Shown here one piece after another: positions 10,573-22,660 of a DNA stretch of 64,000 nt. The DNA comes from Triatoma infestans. Its lineage: Eukaryota; Arthropoda; Insecta; Hemiptera; Reduviidae. Below the pieces are notes generated by a model. The model searched no databases. It worked only from the letters and a program-made list of their open reading frames with translations, and was not told the DNA's origin. The first letter of the stretch is position 1, and each line of letters opens with the position of its first letter. The position numbers and the translations under genes were made by a program. The DNA lies in assembly GCA_011037195.1 (NCBI GenBank), contig JAAEAF010000355.1, positions 186,001-250,000 on the forward strand, in the 5' to 3' direction.

Positions 10573-12412
10573 AAGTATACTCTACGCCCACAAGGGGCTG
10601 CCCGCAGGGTGGGGTCCTTTCCCCGCTTCTGCGGTGCATGGTTGTGGACGAACTGTTGGAGGAGCTTAGTGGCACTGGATATTCCGTGCTGGGCTACACT
10701 GATGATATAGTGGTAGTAGCCAGGGCAGGCACGAATCTACAGTCGGGGAGCTCCTACAAGAGGCGCTTAGGCGCATAGAACAATGGTGCAGTAGGGTGGA
10801 CCTTGGGGTAAATCCACAGAAAACCACTCTTGTACCGTTTACCAGGAGGAGGGACATTGAGGTATATAAGGAATTGTCCTTCTTCGGGAGGATACTGGAT
10901 GTGTCAGATAGAGTTAAGTATCTGGGAGTCATCCTGGATACGAGGCTCACATGGAACCACATGTAGAATATATAGTGCAGAAAGCTAAAAAGTCGCTATG
11001 CTGTGCTACAAGGGCCTGTGGGAAGTCATGGGGGTTAACTCCAAGGATGACCCACTGGATATACACTCGGGCCATTATACTGGTCATAACTTATGGCGCG
11101 GTGGTATGGTGGCCTAAAACGGAACAGGAGACAGCCAAGAGATGCCTCAGTGGAGTACAGAGGCTGGCGTGCCTCCTCATTACGGGTGCTTTTAAAAGTG
11201 CTCGGACATCTGCGCTGGAGGTGCTGCTGGGCTTGGCACCGCTGCACTTGTTAGCGCAAGCGGAGGCGAGGGCCAGTGCACATAGATTGCGCAAAAATGG
11301 TCTTTGGAGGCAGTGCGGCTCCTTAGCCAAACATTTGGACATATTGCTAAAGGTTAACCCAGGCCCTGTGACAGACATGGCCCAGGATAGCATGTGTCCA
11401 ACATACAACTTCGAGGTTCCATTTCGGGTGTTCCTAGGTTCTAGGGCGGAATGGTCCAAGGGGTGGGAAAAACTCTATCGGACAGGGCCTCTGTGGTTTA
11501 CAGATGGCTCTAGGATGGAGTACGGGACTGGAGCGGGAGTATATGGAATGAGCCCAGAGGTATTAATTGAGAGGCCGTTGGGCAGGTATTCCACTATATT
11601 CCAGGCTGAAGTGTTTGCTATTAAGGTCTGTGCCGAGGAAAACCTGCGTAGAGCCCCAAGGGGCAAGGTCATACGCATTTGCTCGGACAGTCAGGCTGCA
11701 CTGAAAGCCTTAGAAGCTCACAGAACTACCTCATCCCTGGTGAAGGAATGTCGAGAGGCATTGTCGAGACTCTCCAGGCACAACAAGGTACAGTTGTTGT
11801 GGGTGCCTGGACATGCAGGGGTTGAGGGTAATGAGACAGCTGATCAACTGGCCAGGAACGGGGCTAACACTCCGTTCATTGGTCCAGAGCCGGTCCTGGG
11901 AATAACTGGCGGAGCAATTCGTGCAGCGATTAGAGAATAGGGTCGCAGTAAGCATGAAGAGCTCTGGAGGAGGAGCCCGGGTGCTATACACAGTAAAAGG
12001 ATGATGCCAGGACTGTGTAAACGAAGAACCCGAATGACCCTTAGTCTGAGTAGGAGCCAGATTTCTCTGGTGACGGAACTGTTTACGGGTCATGGTAGGT
12101 TCAGGAAACATCTGTACAAGGTAGGACTCATTCGAGCGGAACCCTTGTGCAGACTATGTCAGGAGCCTCCCACCTGTTGTTCGATTGCGTAGCAATAATC
12201 AGATTGAGGTATGAAACCTTTGGTACTTTGCGACCTGAGGAGATAGTAGCTCAAAATGACCTGGTGGTGAAGCCCCTTAAACTCCTTAAGGAGGGAGGGT
12301 TTGTCTACTAGGAACTATCGGGGGTGGCACAATAAGCCTCTGTTGGCTGCGGTGCCGGGATATGGCCCACCCGAGGTTGGATAATAATAATAGTAATAAT
12401 AAGTATGCTCTA
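10573..12412 (+). mobile_element. 5'-truncated RNase H LINE (I/LOA-like) with target-site duplication
   Basis: The insertion spans about 10,585-12,400 and is flanked by AAGTATACTCTA (10,573-10,584) and AAGTATGCTCTA (12,401-12,412), a 12-bp duplication with one mismatch. It begins in the RT palm, ends in a TAA-rich tail (ATAATAATAATAGTAATAAT) and contains RT, RNase H and a terminal CCHC-like finger. A TAA-type tail and an RNase H domain after the RT are known features of I-group elements. Composition is clearly richer in GC than its AT-rich surroundings. Confidence 0.85.
10585..12200 (+). pseudogene. LINE ORF2 relic: RT palm, RNase H, zinc finger
   Basis: The first frame gives RT motif B (RGCPQGGVLSPLL, near 10,595) and motif C as VLGYTDDIVVV (near 10,690), with YTDD in place of the usual YADD. 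After frame changes, an open stretch at 10,951-11,937 encodes the thumb region and a complete RNase H domain: TDGS near 11,502, FQAE near 11,602, SDSQ near 11,685 and GNETADQLA near 11,830 supply the four acidic residues. A stop at 11,938 (TAG) and shifts follow before CRLCQE at about 12,150, the C-terminal finger. It could not make a full protein. Confidence 0.8.
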
Positions 12413-12619
12413 GTTGTTTTTAAGTATAGTCTAATTGCTAAAAAATTGGCAATTAGAATTTTGTTTAATGAAGTAAGGAGACGATCCGAACCGAAAACTC
12501 GTCTTTTAGGGGTATACAGCAATATGGGACAGGAGCATAAGAAACCAAATTGTAGCAATTGTTGACCGTTAGAAGTGATCAGGTGTATCTAATTGTTGGC
12601 TTATCGACCAGGAAGTTTC

Positions 12620-12720
12620 CAAAAAAAAAAACACCAAATAATTTTAAAGTGTATTTAAAACGCGATGTTTCGGCAAGCATTGTTTGCCTTCTTCAGGGGC
12701 TCTCTTGAAGTAAGAGAAGT
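12620..12720 (-). repeat. Isolated Penelope-like terminus with hammerhead-like core
   Basis: Minus strand at 12,661-12,697 reads CUGAAGA, A, GGCAA...UUGCC, GAAAC, AUCGCG. The layout equals that of the Penelope-like element end at 47,143. There is no coding sequence beside it and no second arm nearby. Confidence 0.4.
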
Positions 12721-13261
12721 TTGGAAATTTTGTTACAACATCTTCGATTATGTCTATAGTTATGAACATGACGCAAGAGCTTGCTATTCATTCAAAATCT
12801 AGTTTCTTACAACAACATAAAAAACGGAATCGAACTAATTTTTAGCGCAATTAAACAAACAAATTATAATAAGAAGCATTCATTATATATTAGAGTTCGA
12901 AAATCTAGAGGCCATGTAACTGTGTAAATTGCCGTAAGAGGTACTCCTGTCCAGTGTTTTATTAATGTTATTCTATTTTAATTACTGTTTGTTTTCTTAT
13001 TTCTGTTCACACGTGAACGGCTGTTACTAAATAAATTGTACATGGCATTTCAAGGCTTGCTAAAAACTAGCGGTGGAATTTGTGATAATTGTGATAAACT
13101 AATTAAAACTTTTTTACTAATTTGGATTTGTTACATTTCATAGTGTTAACTTTCTGATTGTTATTACCTATACTGCTTATTGTGTAATTGGCCTTGAAAA
13201 TGGCTCAAACACGCTACTGTTGTACAGTTTTCACATCAAAGTAATTTATTGTTTTTTTATT
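12721..13261. other. AT-rich spacer
   Basis: Nothing recognised. A similar stretch follows at 13,296-13,879. Confidence 0.5.
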
Positions 13262-13295
13262 ACTTTCTCTTACTCCTAGTAAGAGGAAGTATTGT
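13262..13295 (-). repeat. HINE-like terminal hairpin alone
   Basis: TACTTTCTCTTACTCC then AGTAAGAGGAAGTATTG: an intact hairpin end with nothing of the element after it. Confidence 0.55.
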
Positions 13296-13879
13296 ATTTT
13301 TTCATTTCTATCACTACCTATATATTATTTTATAATTAAAAAATCAAACATGTTGCTATTTAAAGATGTTCACAAGAGTTTTAATAGAATTTTTTAGTTC
13401 TCATGAAATAAATGTATTATGCTTAACAGTACCTCTGAAGTTACGCCATAGTCCACACCGTTTGTGAACATTTGTTTGGGTTTAAAACATGTTTTCCATC
13501 CTTCATGGAAAACAAAAAACATGAGGACATTAGTTTTAAATGTTTGTAAAGATATTTTATATATTTGTTCAGGCAATTCAAGAAGGATTATAAAACCATA
13601 AGGAGGAACGGGGTAATAGTAACTTATCCATTAACTAAGAAGTCCCTATTACGCTAAGAAGTGCAGTTTCGAGAATATACAACTTTTAAATCAAACCTAC
13701 TTTTTAACTGAGCTAATTTCTAATTATATAATATACGGTCCCAAGACTGAACAGTTACTCGGTCACATGAGCAGGCAGATGGTGATTTATTATCTTGAAA
13801 CGGCACAAATATTCTTTACATTTACAATAATATTCTTTACAAATATTCTTTACATTTATAACCACTCAATATCTGTGTA

Positions 13880-14660
13880 ACTTTATGCATCGTTCGGTAG
13901 ATTGTCTGCATTCTAGCCGCAACCGTAGGAAAGAATTTCCTGATACAAGAGCCTCCTTGCCAGGCCATTGACTCTCCCAGCGTTCCCTACTTTGCTTTGA
14001 TATCATCATAAACCAAATATAGTTTCGTGGGACCAAATACGTTTTCGCTACTCAATCTGCAGCCTCATTTCCTAGGAAGCCTGAGTGGGCTTCATTTCCT
14101 AGGAACCCTGAGTGGAATTAAATCCCACTTTCCAATCCTCGTTTTTCAGGCAGTTCAACTGTTGTCGGATATGATGGGCGTTGGTGTTCCGTTTAACTGA
14201 TTACATAGCAGGTCTAAAGCATTTCGACTCTCAGTTCTAATTGTAGCCATCCTTGCAATACTCTAGTTTTCCCTTCTTCTGCCAACCATTTTAAAACGCG
14301 TGATATTGCCAGCAGTTCTCTCTGGGTTTTAGAACACCAGTCGGCTAGTTTTATCCTGATATAGGACACTTCTGTTCCATGCCAATGATATAGGACCACT
14401 CCCCCGCCAACTTGACCATCCATCTTACTCCCAACTGCATATAAATCTGATTCATATTCTTCACATTTTTCAATTCTGGTGCACTTGATCCCTGCTTTTT
14501 TTTCGCATGAAATCTATCAACTAGTTCCTTTAATTTAATATCTATCAGAATAATTTTCGCTAGGATACAAGCTGCATCGAAGGGGATTGTTTTGTCCCTC
14601 TGATTATTCTTAACGCAATCACACGCTGTACTCCCCATTTTAATTTTCGCAGAATACATT
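13880..14660 (-). pseudogene. RNase H LINE relic, fragment A
   Basis: Minus-strand frames give a linker (IDIKLKELVDRFHAKKKQGS), the start of RNase H (SKMDGQVGGGVVLYHW-like, with frameshift, then KTQRELLAISRVLKWL) and, near 13,910, RKFFPTVAARMQ, which recalls the YRFFPNV.ER block that follows RNase H in many LINEs. The middle of the RNase H domain is missing. Not functional. Confidence 0.6.
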
Positions 14661-14722
14661 TTTGTCGATAACTTTATTACCCCACGAGTACTGTATATGG
14701 CAATATGGGCATTACTGCTTTC

Positions 14723-14725
14723 TTA

Positions 14726-14757
<32 letters not shown>
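14723..14757. repeat. (AT)n microsatellite
   Basis: Alternating AT with one interrupting C (ATACATAT). Confidence 0.9.
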
Positions 14758-15159
14758 CTCAGTGGCTTCTGTTCCTATTCCTCAGTTCACCTTAGGAGAA
14801 TGACTCAAAATATTGATCAGCTGAGGTGCCTTAGTTTAGTCCATAAAAATCTTTGTCGAAGACTGCTTCCAGATTGTGCATATCTCTTTGAGTAATTTTC
14901 TCTTTAAAAATACTTTCAATGATGAGACACGTCTATGCTTTATTATTCTCAATAAGCATAGAGAATAACAAAGCATATGAGCTTTGTTGTTTTCAGTATT
15001 GAAAATAATTTTTTTCCAATAGATTAATGATTATGACTATAAGGTTATACTATTTACAAATTTCACAAAATATTGATAAATATCTTCAAAATGTGCTTGT
15101 TAAAAGCTGGTCATATATTATTAATAAGAAGTACGGCTTTCTGAAGCTTGAAGCGCTGA

Positions 15160-15720
15160 TCTTCCTATTATAATCTACAGTTGAAGATAAACATGAACTG
15201 GTGTCTGTACATTCTCGCCATCACATATGCAGATTGCAATCTGTGACAGTTTTAGCTGTAACAAATACTGGTTAAGTGGGCCATGTCTTGTTAAATATAA
15301 ATTAATTTTATATCCTGGTCAGTAATGTTCAGCTTGTATCCCACCTTTGATTTTATTTGCAACCTTCCAAGTAGATTCCCACTTATCTGTACTATTTCTC
15401 TTCGGAATAAATTTCAGATACGAGGTAGGGGTGTTTGTTATATACTACTGGTTTATTTTCATCCATGGCTGCTTCCTTTGCCTTGTGATCTGTTAACTCA
15501 TTCCCTTCTATAGCCACATGAAGTTTCACTTTGACGATATCCAACTGATATCCACATTGAATGATTTCGTTAATATTAATAGACACGAATTTACATACAG
15601 TTTGTCACATTAATTCTAGGGTCATCTCATTGTCTGTCTATATGAAGTATCTCTTCTGAATATTGTTTGTGAGAATCCACTCGGTGGCTTTCAGTAAGGC
15701 TGTTTTTATTCTGCCTTATT
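15160..15720 (-). pseudogene. RNase H LINE relic, fragment B
   Basis: Minus strand: ALLKATEWILTNNIQKRYFI with a stop before TDNE (near 15,640), then NEIIQCGYQLDIVKVKLHVA and IEGNELTDHKAKEAAM (near 15,500), the second half of RNase H, and near 15,280 TRHGPLNQYLLQLKLSQIAI followed by CDGE, a decayed terminal finger region. It holds parts lacking in fragment A but lies upstream of it in element sense, so these are two copies or a rearranged one. Confidence 0.65.
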
Positions 15721-16639
15721 TTTGAATAGTAAATGCAATTTTCAATAAAATACAAATTCAGCATACGTATTACAACAAAATATATTTACAAAAATACGTT
15801 CAACAAAATACATATTCAACAAAAAGGCAATTTAATTTAAGTAAATCTATTATGTAACTTTAGTATAGTTGCTCTATCATATGGCAGACAATGTAATACT
15901 AGAATAATAATGAGTATATTATCAATACATTACCATAGTAGCAGGAAATGTTAGTATTTAATGACTATATTCTTGTAATTATTATTATTATTAGGTATTA
16001 TTATTGATGGAGATATTTATATAATTACCTATTGTATTAGTCAATCTAATTATATAATTATGACAAGCAAAACATTAAGTTTATGTAATATACTTAAAAG
16101 CTATTAAGTTTACATTAATAATTTAATCATTTTTAATTACTAATATTAATCTTTTTGTGCTTTATGCGTGTTTTTTTTTTTTTTTAATGATTTATGTATA
16201 AATAAACATAGGAGCTCAAGACAGGAACTTTTAAATGCAATACTAAGGTTTGTTATTTTTTCAGTTATTATTTAATTTCTTTTCTCCAAAATGATAAAAA
16301 ATTATTTACTAGATTTTCCTGGTGGGTGTGTCTTATATAACCCGAAGCTACAAGTTGCATAACTAAATGTGGATTGGTTTTTCCATTTAAGTATGATTAA
16401 ATTATCATGGAGTGAAGGTAAATAAACTAAATTCTTAGTATTGTTAGAATTATTTGAGAAATGATTTGGAAGTACATTAAAAAGTATTTATAAGTTTTTT
16501 AACAATATAAATGTTAATGTAATAAATTGGTATTATTGTTTCTTTAATTCTGGCATTTTTGTGGAACTACTTGGCATGAAAATACAAGATACGTTTAAGA
16601 ATTATCATTAAAAAAATAATATAATACTAATGAACTTCT
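15721..16639. other. AT-rich spacer
   Basis: Nothing recognised beyond short T and AT runs. Confidence 0.55.
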
Positions 16640-16956
16640 ATTAAACGTGCTAATTACTGCGGGTAACCTGTTAAAAAACTTGCTGTACTACCAAGGGCAG
16701 TAATGAGTGTAACAAATTACAAAAATTATCTGCTACAATTTATAGCTTGTCGTACTTTATTATACAACTGTCACATGTTAATGAGAGAAACATTGATTAA
16801 ATTGTAGAAAGTTAGTGATTAAGTTATTTATTTTCCATTTGTATATTCTCGTTAAGAGATCCCTTTAAACCTGCCTTTATCACTCTTTGAACTCCATAAA
16901 TATACTAAAGTCAGTTACACGATTATTGAATCTCTTTAGAATTCATCCATAATAAA
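16640..16956. repeat. Dispersed repeat, copy 1 of 2 (next to HINE-like 5' end)
   Basis: About 315 bp, from GCTAATTACTGCGGGTAACC to GAATTCATCCATAA, closely similar to 40,240-40,550. In both places it directly precedes the TCTG start of a HINE-like copy. Confidence 0.75.
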
Positions 16957-17740
16957 TCTGGTGTGAAACACAACACGAGTTTCTCTTACCTCAGTTATTA
17001 CAATGATTCTAATTGACGTAAGGTCTCAAAACTTGGATTTTTTTACTACCCAAGTTTTTACTGAACTTTTAGGTTTACTTTCTTTTCTAAAACTTAATGA
17101 ATATGACAACTTAAAACTTAAAAACTATATGAATATGACAACATTGTAGAACACCTAGCAGTGTTTTGGCCAGCCCCACCAAAACTTATAATAGCAGTTT
17201 AATTCATAGATTCCACAAAAACCTAGAAAGTTCTTAAGCCAGAAAAATGTTTCAAATAAAAGTGTTAGGTATGTATATGTGTAAAAAGCATTTCAAGTTT
17301 AAAGAAAATAGTTCCCTCCGTCAAGAAAATTGCCAAAAAACTTGGAAACCTGTTTTGAAAGTTCGCACATCCAGTTATCGCTTTTCTTCGTATTTGGAAT
17401 GCTGGTAATGCGTTTAATATATCTTATTAAACATAGGTGGAAGAACCCTATATTGCACTAAAGAGGGCACTTTGGAGAAAAGGTTATAACGTTGTTGCTC
17501 TCTCAGAAACATTCGAAATTCAAATTTTCTTGAAAAATATTATACATAAAAATGACAGCTATGATGTGTGAAAATTACAGAAGAGTCATTGTATGTGTTT
17601 TTGAAAGTTATGTTTAAAGAAAATAATTAAAACCTTTTTCAAGGAAATCGCGAAAAAAACGCAATGAATCAAATATTTCGGATGAAAATAAAAAGAGGTC
17701 GATTTTCCTAACCAATATGTCAAAACTATGTACCTAGTTG
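16957..17740 (+). repeat. HINE-like repeat, copy truncated before the Jockey relic
   Basis: Starts TCTGGTGTGAAACACAACAC, then TTTCTCTTACCTCAG and two to three monomers with the AAAGAAAATAGTTCC and AAATCGCGAAAAAAAC blocks. The hairpin end is missing. Confidence 0.6.
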
Positions 17741-17950
17741 TTGAGAATTCAGCTTAATTTATGGAAAAAAGATGAAAAATGGTTTATTCTCTAACGATCC
17801 TCATTAGAAATCTGGAATATTTCGTGTCAGTTCAAGATGAAGCGGCCGCATTTGACACAGTTTGGCACTCTGGACTACTTTACAAGCTCAGAAACACAAA
17901 CGCACCTGACTATATTACCCAAATTATAAAATCTTTTTTACAAGACAGAA

Positions 17951-18436
17951 TAATAATAATAATAATAGTACTTTATTTTTAAAATATTTACAAAATAACA
18001 AAAGTAAACAAGCACTGTACAGCATGGAAAAATCCGTCTGCTGGAGTTTACTGTAAAAACAAAAAGATTTAATTGTACAGAAAAGTAACGTAAAAAAATT
18101 AATAATGAGTGGTGTAATGGAATCAGTGAATATATGATAATAGATAATAATATCCACTGCTATAAGCTTCCACTGTCTATACTCCACATGTCTATATGTG
18201 TAGAATTAGTAAGTTATAAAATTAAAGCAAATATTTACAAATAAAGCTAAAAATTAAATTGTTCAATTAGATATTGGCGATACTTCCACGAAGTGCGAGC
18301 ATATTGAATAACTTTGCGGTAAGAAAATTTGACATGACAATCAATTGGGCTGTTGTCAAAACAGGTCTACCGAGATACAAAACTCTAAATTCACATAAAA
18401 CTCTGGTCTCTCTTCAGAACGCATAAATCTTTCGCC
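17951..18436 (-). mobile_element. Retroposon 3' end with (ATT)n tail and 15-bp target duplication
   Basis: Flanked by perfect 15-bp repeats TTTTACAAGACAGAA (17,936-17,950 and 18,437-18,451). In minus sense it ends with AATAAAGTACTATTATTATT, an AATAAA box plus a trinucleotide tail. The first part could encode a short C-terminal peptide (EFYVNLEFCISV) that I do not recognise. Probably a 5'-truncated LINE. Confidence 0.8.
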
Positions 18437-19395
18437 TTTTACAAGACAGAACATTCCAGGTAAGACCCAACAACACATACAGTACTAGACGACAAATTCT
18501 CGCAGGACTACCACAAGGAGCAATTATCAGTCTGATCCTCTTTTACCTCTACTGCTCGGACATACCTGAACCTACTTCAGTGACTTTAGCTACAAACGCG
18601 GACGGTACAAAGTTAGCGTCTTCCAAAACAGACATTAATAAAAGAATCACTGACTTTGCAGACATCAATTAACATTTTAACAAACTGGTTCCAAAAAATG
18701 GAAACTGAAATTAAATCCTACCAAAACGAAAGCAAAGATTTTCGCTCTTAGAAGGTTTCGGATTGAAGACCTTCATATACGCCAATCAAGAAATGCACTG
18801 CTAACAAAAAGACAAAGCAGTGCGCTATCTTCGCTTACTGTCAGATACAAGTCCCACCTGGAGACTACACATCAACACTAAACTTACAAGCATACACCCG
18901 ACTGAAACAACTATACCCACCGTATTAACAGAAATACACCACTCAAACATCCTTCTTCCGTACTTCTCTACAAGACACTCCTCGGCAACACAGTGACGAA
19001 ACGATTACAGGCCTTCAAAACAAAGTACTAGATTAGATTACAATGACACCGCGGGGGGGGGGACTCTAACCCAGGCACTGCAGCCTGCCCATTGAGGCTT
19101 ATTGCGCCAACCCCTTAGTGCCTAATAGAGGAATCCTCCCCTCTTCATAAGGTCTAGGACCTTCCTCACCAGTCTTCTTGAAGTACGATTTCCTCCAGTC
19201 TCAACTTGCCGAAGACCTCGTACCGCAATCTGCCGATTGCGAAGCAATCAAACAACAGGTGAGAGGCTGTCTCCTCCTCCTCCTGACACAGTCTACACAA
19301 GCGCTCCGAATCAACCAATTCCACCTTGTGCAGATGTTTCTTGAACCTGCCGTGCCCTGTGAACAGGTCCGTTATCAGACAAATCTGATACCTGC

Positions 19396-21017
19396 TTAAA
19401 CCCAGGGTCTCTCGGCTTCTTCTTCTACACAGCTCTGCATGACCATTTTGCCGTGTTTTGCCCCAGTGCTTAGCCTCCAGTGACGATTATGTTCTCTCCG
19501 AGTCCATTCTCTCAGAGACGCCCTCGCCATACTTTTGGCTATTCCCAGAACAGGTTCCGGCCTACAGAAAAAAGTATTCGCTCCATTCCTGGCCAGTTGA
19601 TCGGCTAGTTCATTACCTTTTGTCCCCTTGTGTCCCGGCACCCACACCAGCCGCACTTCGTTGTGCCGGGATAACGCCTCCAGGGAGTCTCTACACTCCC
19701 TGATTAGGGAAGAAGTAATTCTGAATGCCCCAAGTGCCTTCAGTGCCGCCTGGCTGTCCGAAAAGATGCATATCTCCCTATTCCTAGGGCCCATACGTAA
19801 ATTCTCCTCAGCACAGACCTTTATTGCATAAACTTCAGCCTGGAATATCGTGGAGTGCCTACCGAGAGGCCTCTCAAAGAGTACCTCCGGTTTAACTCCA
19901 TATATACCGGCTCCACTTCCGCAGGCCATTGGATCCATCCATAAACCAGGATCTCCCAGTCCGGCCTCGTTTTTCCCAACTTTTAGCCCATTCCGGTTTT
20001 GACGTAAAGATCACTTGGAAGGGGCAATCAAAGTGGAATGTTGGGCAGCACTCTTCCCCAGCCATCTTAAAGATAGGGCTCCCTTCTGTGTTATGTCCAA
20101 ATGCTTGGCCAAGGAGGTCCTCTGTTTCCATTGGCCATTGTTCATTAGACTGTGCGCACTAGCCCTGCCTCCGCTTGTATCAAAAGATGCAGCGGAGATA
20201 ACTCCAGCAGTATTTCCAATGCAGCCGTTGGGGCACTACAAAATCTCCCCGAAATCAGCAGGCACGCCAGCATTTCCACCCTTGATAGGTTCTTCCTCGT
20301 GACCTGCTGTTCCGTTTTTGGCCACCACACCACTGTCCCTTAAGTGAGGATAGGTATGGGCCATTTTGGGGGAGAGACCTCATGTTTTCCCGCAGGCTCT
20401 AGTGACTCCATAGAGAGACTTCTTTGCCTTCTGTTTAACATGTTCTAGATACGCTCTCCAGCTGAGTCTGGAGTCCAGAATGATCCCCAGATATTTCACC
20501 TGACCAGACACCTCCAGAGTTCCTCCGAAGAAGTTTAATGTGCTGAAGCATTCAACATTCCGTCTTCTGGTAAATGAAACCAAGGTGGTCTTAACGGTTA
20601 GGAAAGCCACCCGTCGTCCACCCCTCGCAGGGCTTCCTATAAAAAATCTCTAACAATAGTCTCGTGTCTGCCCCTGACCACTACATCGCCCGCATAGCCA
20701 AGGACATAACACCCCCTGAGATCAAGCTCTTGACGAGCTCGTCTACCACCATGCACCACAGAAGAGGAGATAGGACCTCCCTGAGGGCATCCCCTTGTAG
20801 CCACGGTTTCAAGCGTCTCCTTATGATTCTTCTAGTTTTGAGCACGCTACTAATCCACCTGATAATGGTCCGATTTACCCGTGCTTTTCCAAAGATAGCT
20901 TGATTGAGCAGTAGGTCGTATTACTGAAGGCACCCTCTATGTCCAGAAACACACCCACCGCCACCTCCCTGCAATATATCGCAGCCTCCGATTCTCCTAC
21001 AAGAGAGTGGAGGGCCG
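19396..21017 (-). pseudogene. LINE ORF2 RT and RNase H relic
   Basis: RT motif A reads VGVFLDIEGAFSNTTY (near 20,940), motif B RGCPQGG (near 20,790) and motif C VLGYAGDVVV (near 20,700), in which the second catalytic Asp is replaced by Gly. The thumb follows in several frames (GGTLEVSGQVKYLGIILDSR near 20,510). RNase H is seen as GSGAGIYG, FQAEVYAIK, FSDSQAALKALG and GNELADQLARNG between 19,930 and 19,560, with REWTRREHNRHW after it and the CRLCQEEE-type finger near 19,290. Many shifts: dead. Confidence 0.8.
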
Positions 21018-22058
21018 TTAGCGAGGGCTTTTAGCTTTCCTAATCGCTAAATTGTAAGAGGTTAGGGCCTCACGGTATTCCTCCCATATACCCTTCCTCT
21101 TTGCCGCATTTAAAAGCCTTCTCGCTCTTGCGCGAAAGCCTGCCAGCTGGTCATTCCACCAGCTAACCCCTCTGGGGATGTCCTCACTACTACCGCGCAA
21201 TCGTCCCTAAAAGCATCCAGGATTACCCGCTGCAGTTGAGTCGTAGCGTCCTCGATGTCATTCTGGGTCTTGAAAGAGCGTTTGACTGTAATGATGTTCT
21301 GACTGAGATCCCGTCTATATGAATCCCAGCCCATTCGCCTGGGATTTTTGTAGGTCAGCATTTGCCTGCAGTTAGCTAGGATATCAAACCTAATGTACAT
21401 GTGATCCGAAAGTGAGGGTTCTTGGGACACATGCCAGTCTCTCACCAGGATCGATATAAAGTTAGTCCCTAAGGTCAGATCAATCACCTCTCTACGTCTG
21501 ATATTGTAGAAAGTTGGTGTTTCTCCTTCATTCATCATGTACAATTAGACAAGATAAATGCAAGGAGTGGCTCACCTCTTTTATTGGTATCCTTGCTTCC
21601 CCACACAGTACTGTGTGAGTTAGCATCGCACCCAATTATAAGATGTAGGCCTTTTCCCTTACACCAGTTAACCAGCTTCCGCATCTCCTCCGACGGTGGC
21701 GGCGCTGTTGAGTCGTACGCAGGTACGTTGAAGCCAGGACAACTTCCCTGGTTTCCCCTACTGCACGTAACTTCACTCTCACTGTAGTCTGATCCCTGGA
21801 ACAGAAATCCACCAGGTAATATCTCCCCCAACTACAAGTCCTGGGGTTCCCCAGGCTATGATCATAAACTATCTTACCTGTTGTTTCTCCTAGCCCTGCA
21901 ACTCTTCCCAGGACTAGCCAGGGTTCCTGAATTAGGGCTACGGCGATCTTTTCTCTATTGAGATATTTGGACAGGGCCGCCGATGCTCCCCTACTGAGAT
22001 GGAGGTTTACTTGAAGTATGCTCCATCGATGTATGGGGTCCGTCGCCTGCCTGTGCAT
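21018..22058 (-). pseudogene. LINE ORF2 N-terminal endonuclease (APE-like) relic
   Basis: Starts at an ATG (22,058). ILQVNLHLSRGASAALSKYL followed by VALIQEPW is the first APE-type endonuclease block, then, after a frameshift, LIIGCDANSHSTVWGS, the catalytic DAN-H block (near 21,620), then IDLTLGTNFI and SLSDHMYIRF, with the final SDH block (near 21,400). The segment ends in a linker (WWNDQLAGFRARARRLLNAA) at about 21,020, where sequence that should lead into the RT has been deleted. At least two frameshifts. Confidence 0.8.
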
Positions 22059-22227
22059 CGTCTTTGGGCTTAGTGACCATCCGGAACCTGACGAGGTCCG
22101 TCCCGCGGAAAGCCTCGAGCCCGGATCTCCTCAGGCTCTCCAGGGTCTGGTCTGACACATCGAAGACCAGGGTTTGCTCCTGTGCCTCTACTCTTCTTCT
22201 AATCAGCCTCCAGTCTACCGTCTCCAA
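21991..22227 (-). pseudogene. LINE ORF1 C-terminal fragment
   Basis: An open 78-codon stretch (VFDVSDQTLESLRRSGLEAF, then RGTDLVRFRMV) just upstream of, and overlapping by 68 bp, the start of the endonuclease frame. The position and overlap fit the end of a gag-like ORF1 before ORF2 in a two-ORF LINE. No zinc knuckle is visible here, and the N-terminal part is absent. Confidence 0.55.
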
Positions 22228-22660
22228 GCCCTCATTTTGAATGCGGAGCTTGAGTGCCGGAGGTGCCTCCCTTAGGGTTCCAGATATCCAGACAGATATC
22301 TTGGCTGACCTTAAAATATCCCTGGTGAGCCAACCCTCAACCTAGCTTCTCCTCACATATGAAATAAAGTACTAAGAATTGCACAAAATGCCCTTGACTT
22401 ATAGGAACACACAAATAGTACATCAAGAATTTGACATTTCAGATATTCGTACACATATTTCTAAACTAACAGACAACTTCTTCCTAACCCTCCACACTAT
22501 ATTCAACAGCACACCATCACATAGGCGAGCCTTATACCCTTCTGGAAGATTCAAACCCCGACTGTTTCAGGATCTTTAATTTTCATTCAATTTATTGTGA
22601 TTACTATGTGTAAAGCTCTGGCCCATAATTTAATTTGTAAATAAATAAAATAAAAGAAAC

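Larger units (their letters stand above)
19031..22365 (-). mobile_element. Internally deleted RNase H LINE nested in a Jockey-type copy
   Basis: Minus-strand copy of the same family as 10,585-12,400. It is flanked by AAAGTACTA at 19,022-19,030 and 22,366-22,374 (9-bp duplication), and the Jockey-type frame resumes on the far side, so the borders are well supported. The 3' end (left) shares the CACAATAAGCC-type segment (here CGCAATAAGCC) and TGCAGTGCC with the other copies. It is 3.3 kb, shorter than an intact element because part of the RT and most of ORF1 are missing. Confidence 0.85.
17820..22579 (+). pseudogene. Jockey-type reverse transcriptase relic (three blocks)
   Basis: Block one reads EAAAFDTVWHSGLLYKL (motif A). 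Block two, after the insertion, resumes with TFQVRPNNTYSTRRQI, then GLPQGAIISLILFYLYCSDI (motif B) and ATNADGTKLASS (motif C; the usual YADDT is NADGT, so a catalytic Asp is lost). Later parts contain stops. Block three, 22,379-22,579, gives the C-terminus: YRNTQIVHQEFDISDIRTHI followed by FNSTPSHRRALYPSGRFKP and a stop. Across the second insertion, VTKRLQAFKTKVLRIAQNAL reads through with only the duplicated bases removed, as expected for one former gene. Confidence 0.8.
17800..22660 (+). mobile_element. Jockey-type LINE copy, interrupted by two later insertions
   Basis: Three blocks make up one element: 17,800-17,950, 18,437-19,030 and 22,366-22,660. The breaks coincide with target-site duplications of the two inserts (17,951-18,436 and 19,031-22,365). 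The 3' end has an untranslated stretch of about 60 bp and a tail of AAATAAATAAAATAAAAG. The 5' part is truncated within the RT. Confidence 0.8.

Noticed and set aside
11035..12111. Minus-strand frames up to 126 codons
   Set aside because: Antisense to the RNase H LINE; no motifs of their own.
19458..20343. Several plus-strand frames of 60-95 codons
   Set aside because: Antisense to the RNase H and RT relic on the minus strand, whose motifs are clear.
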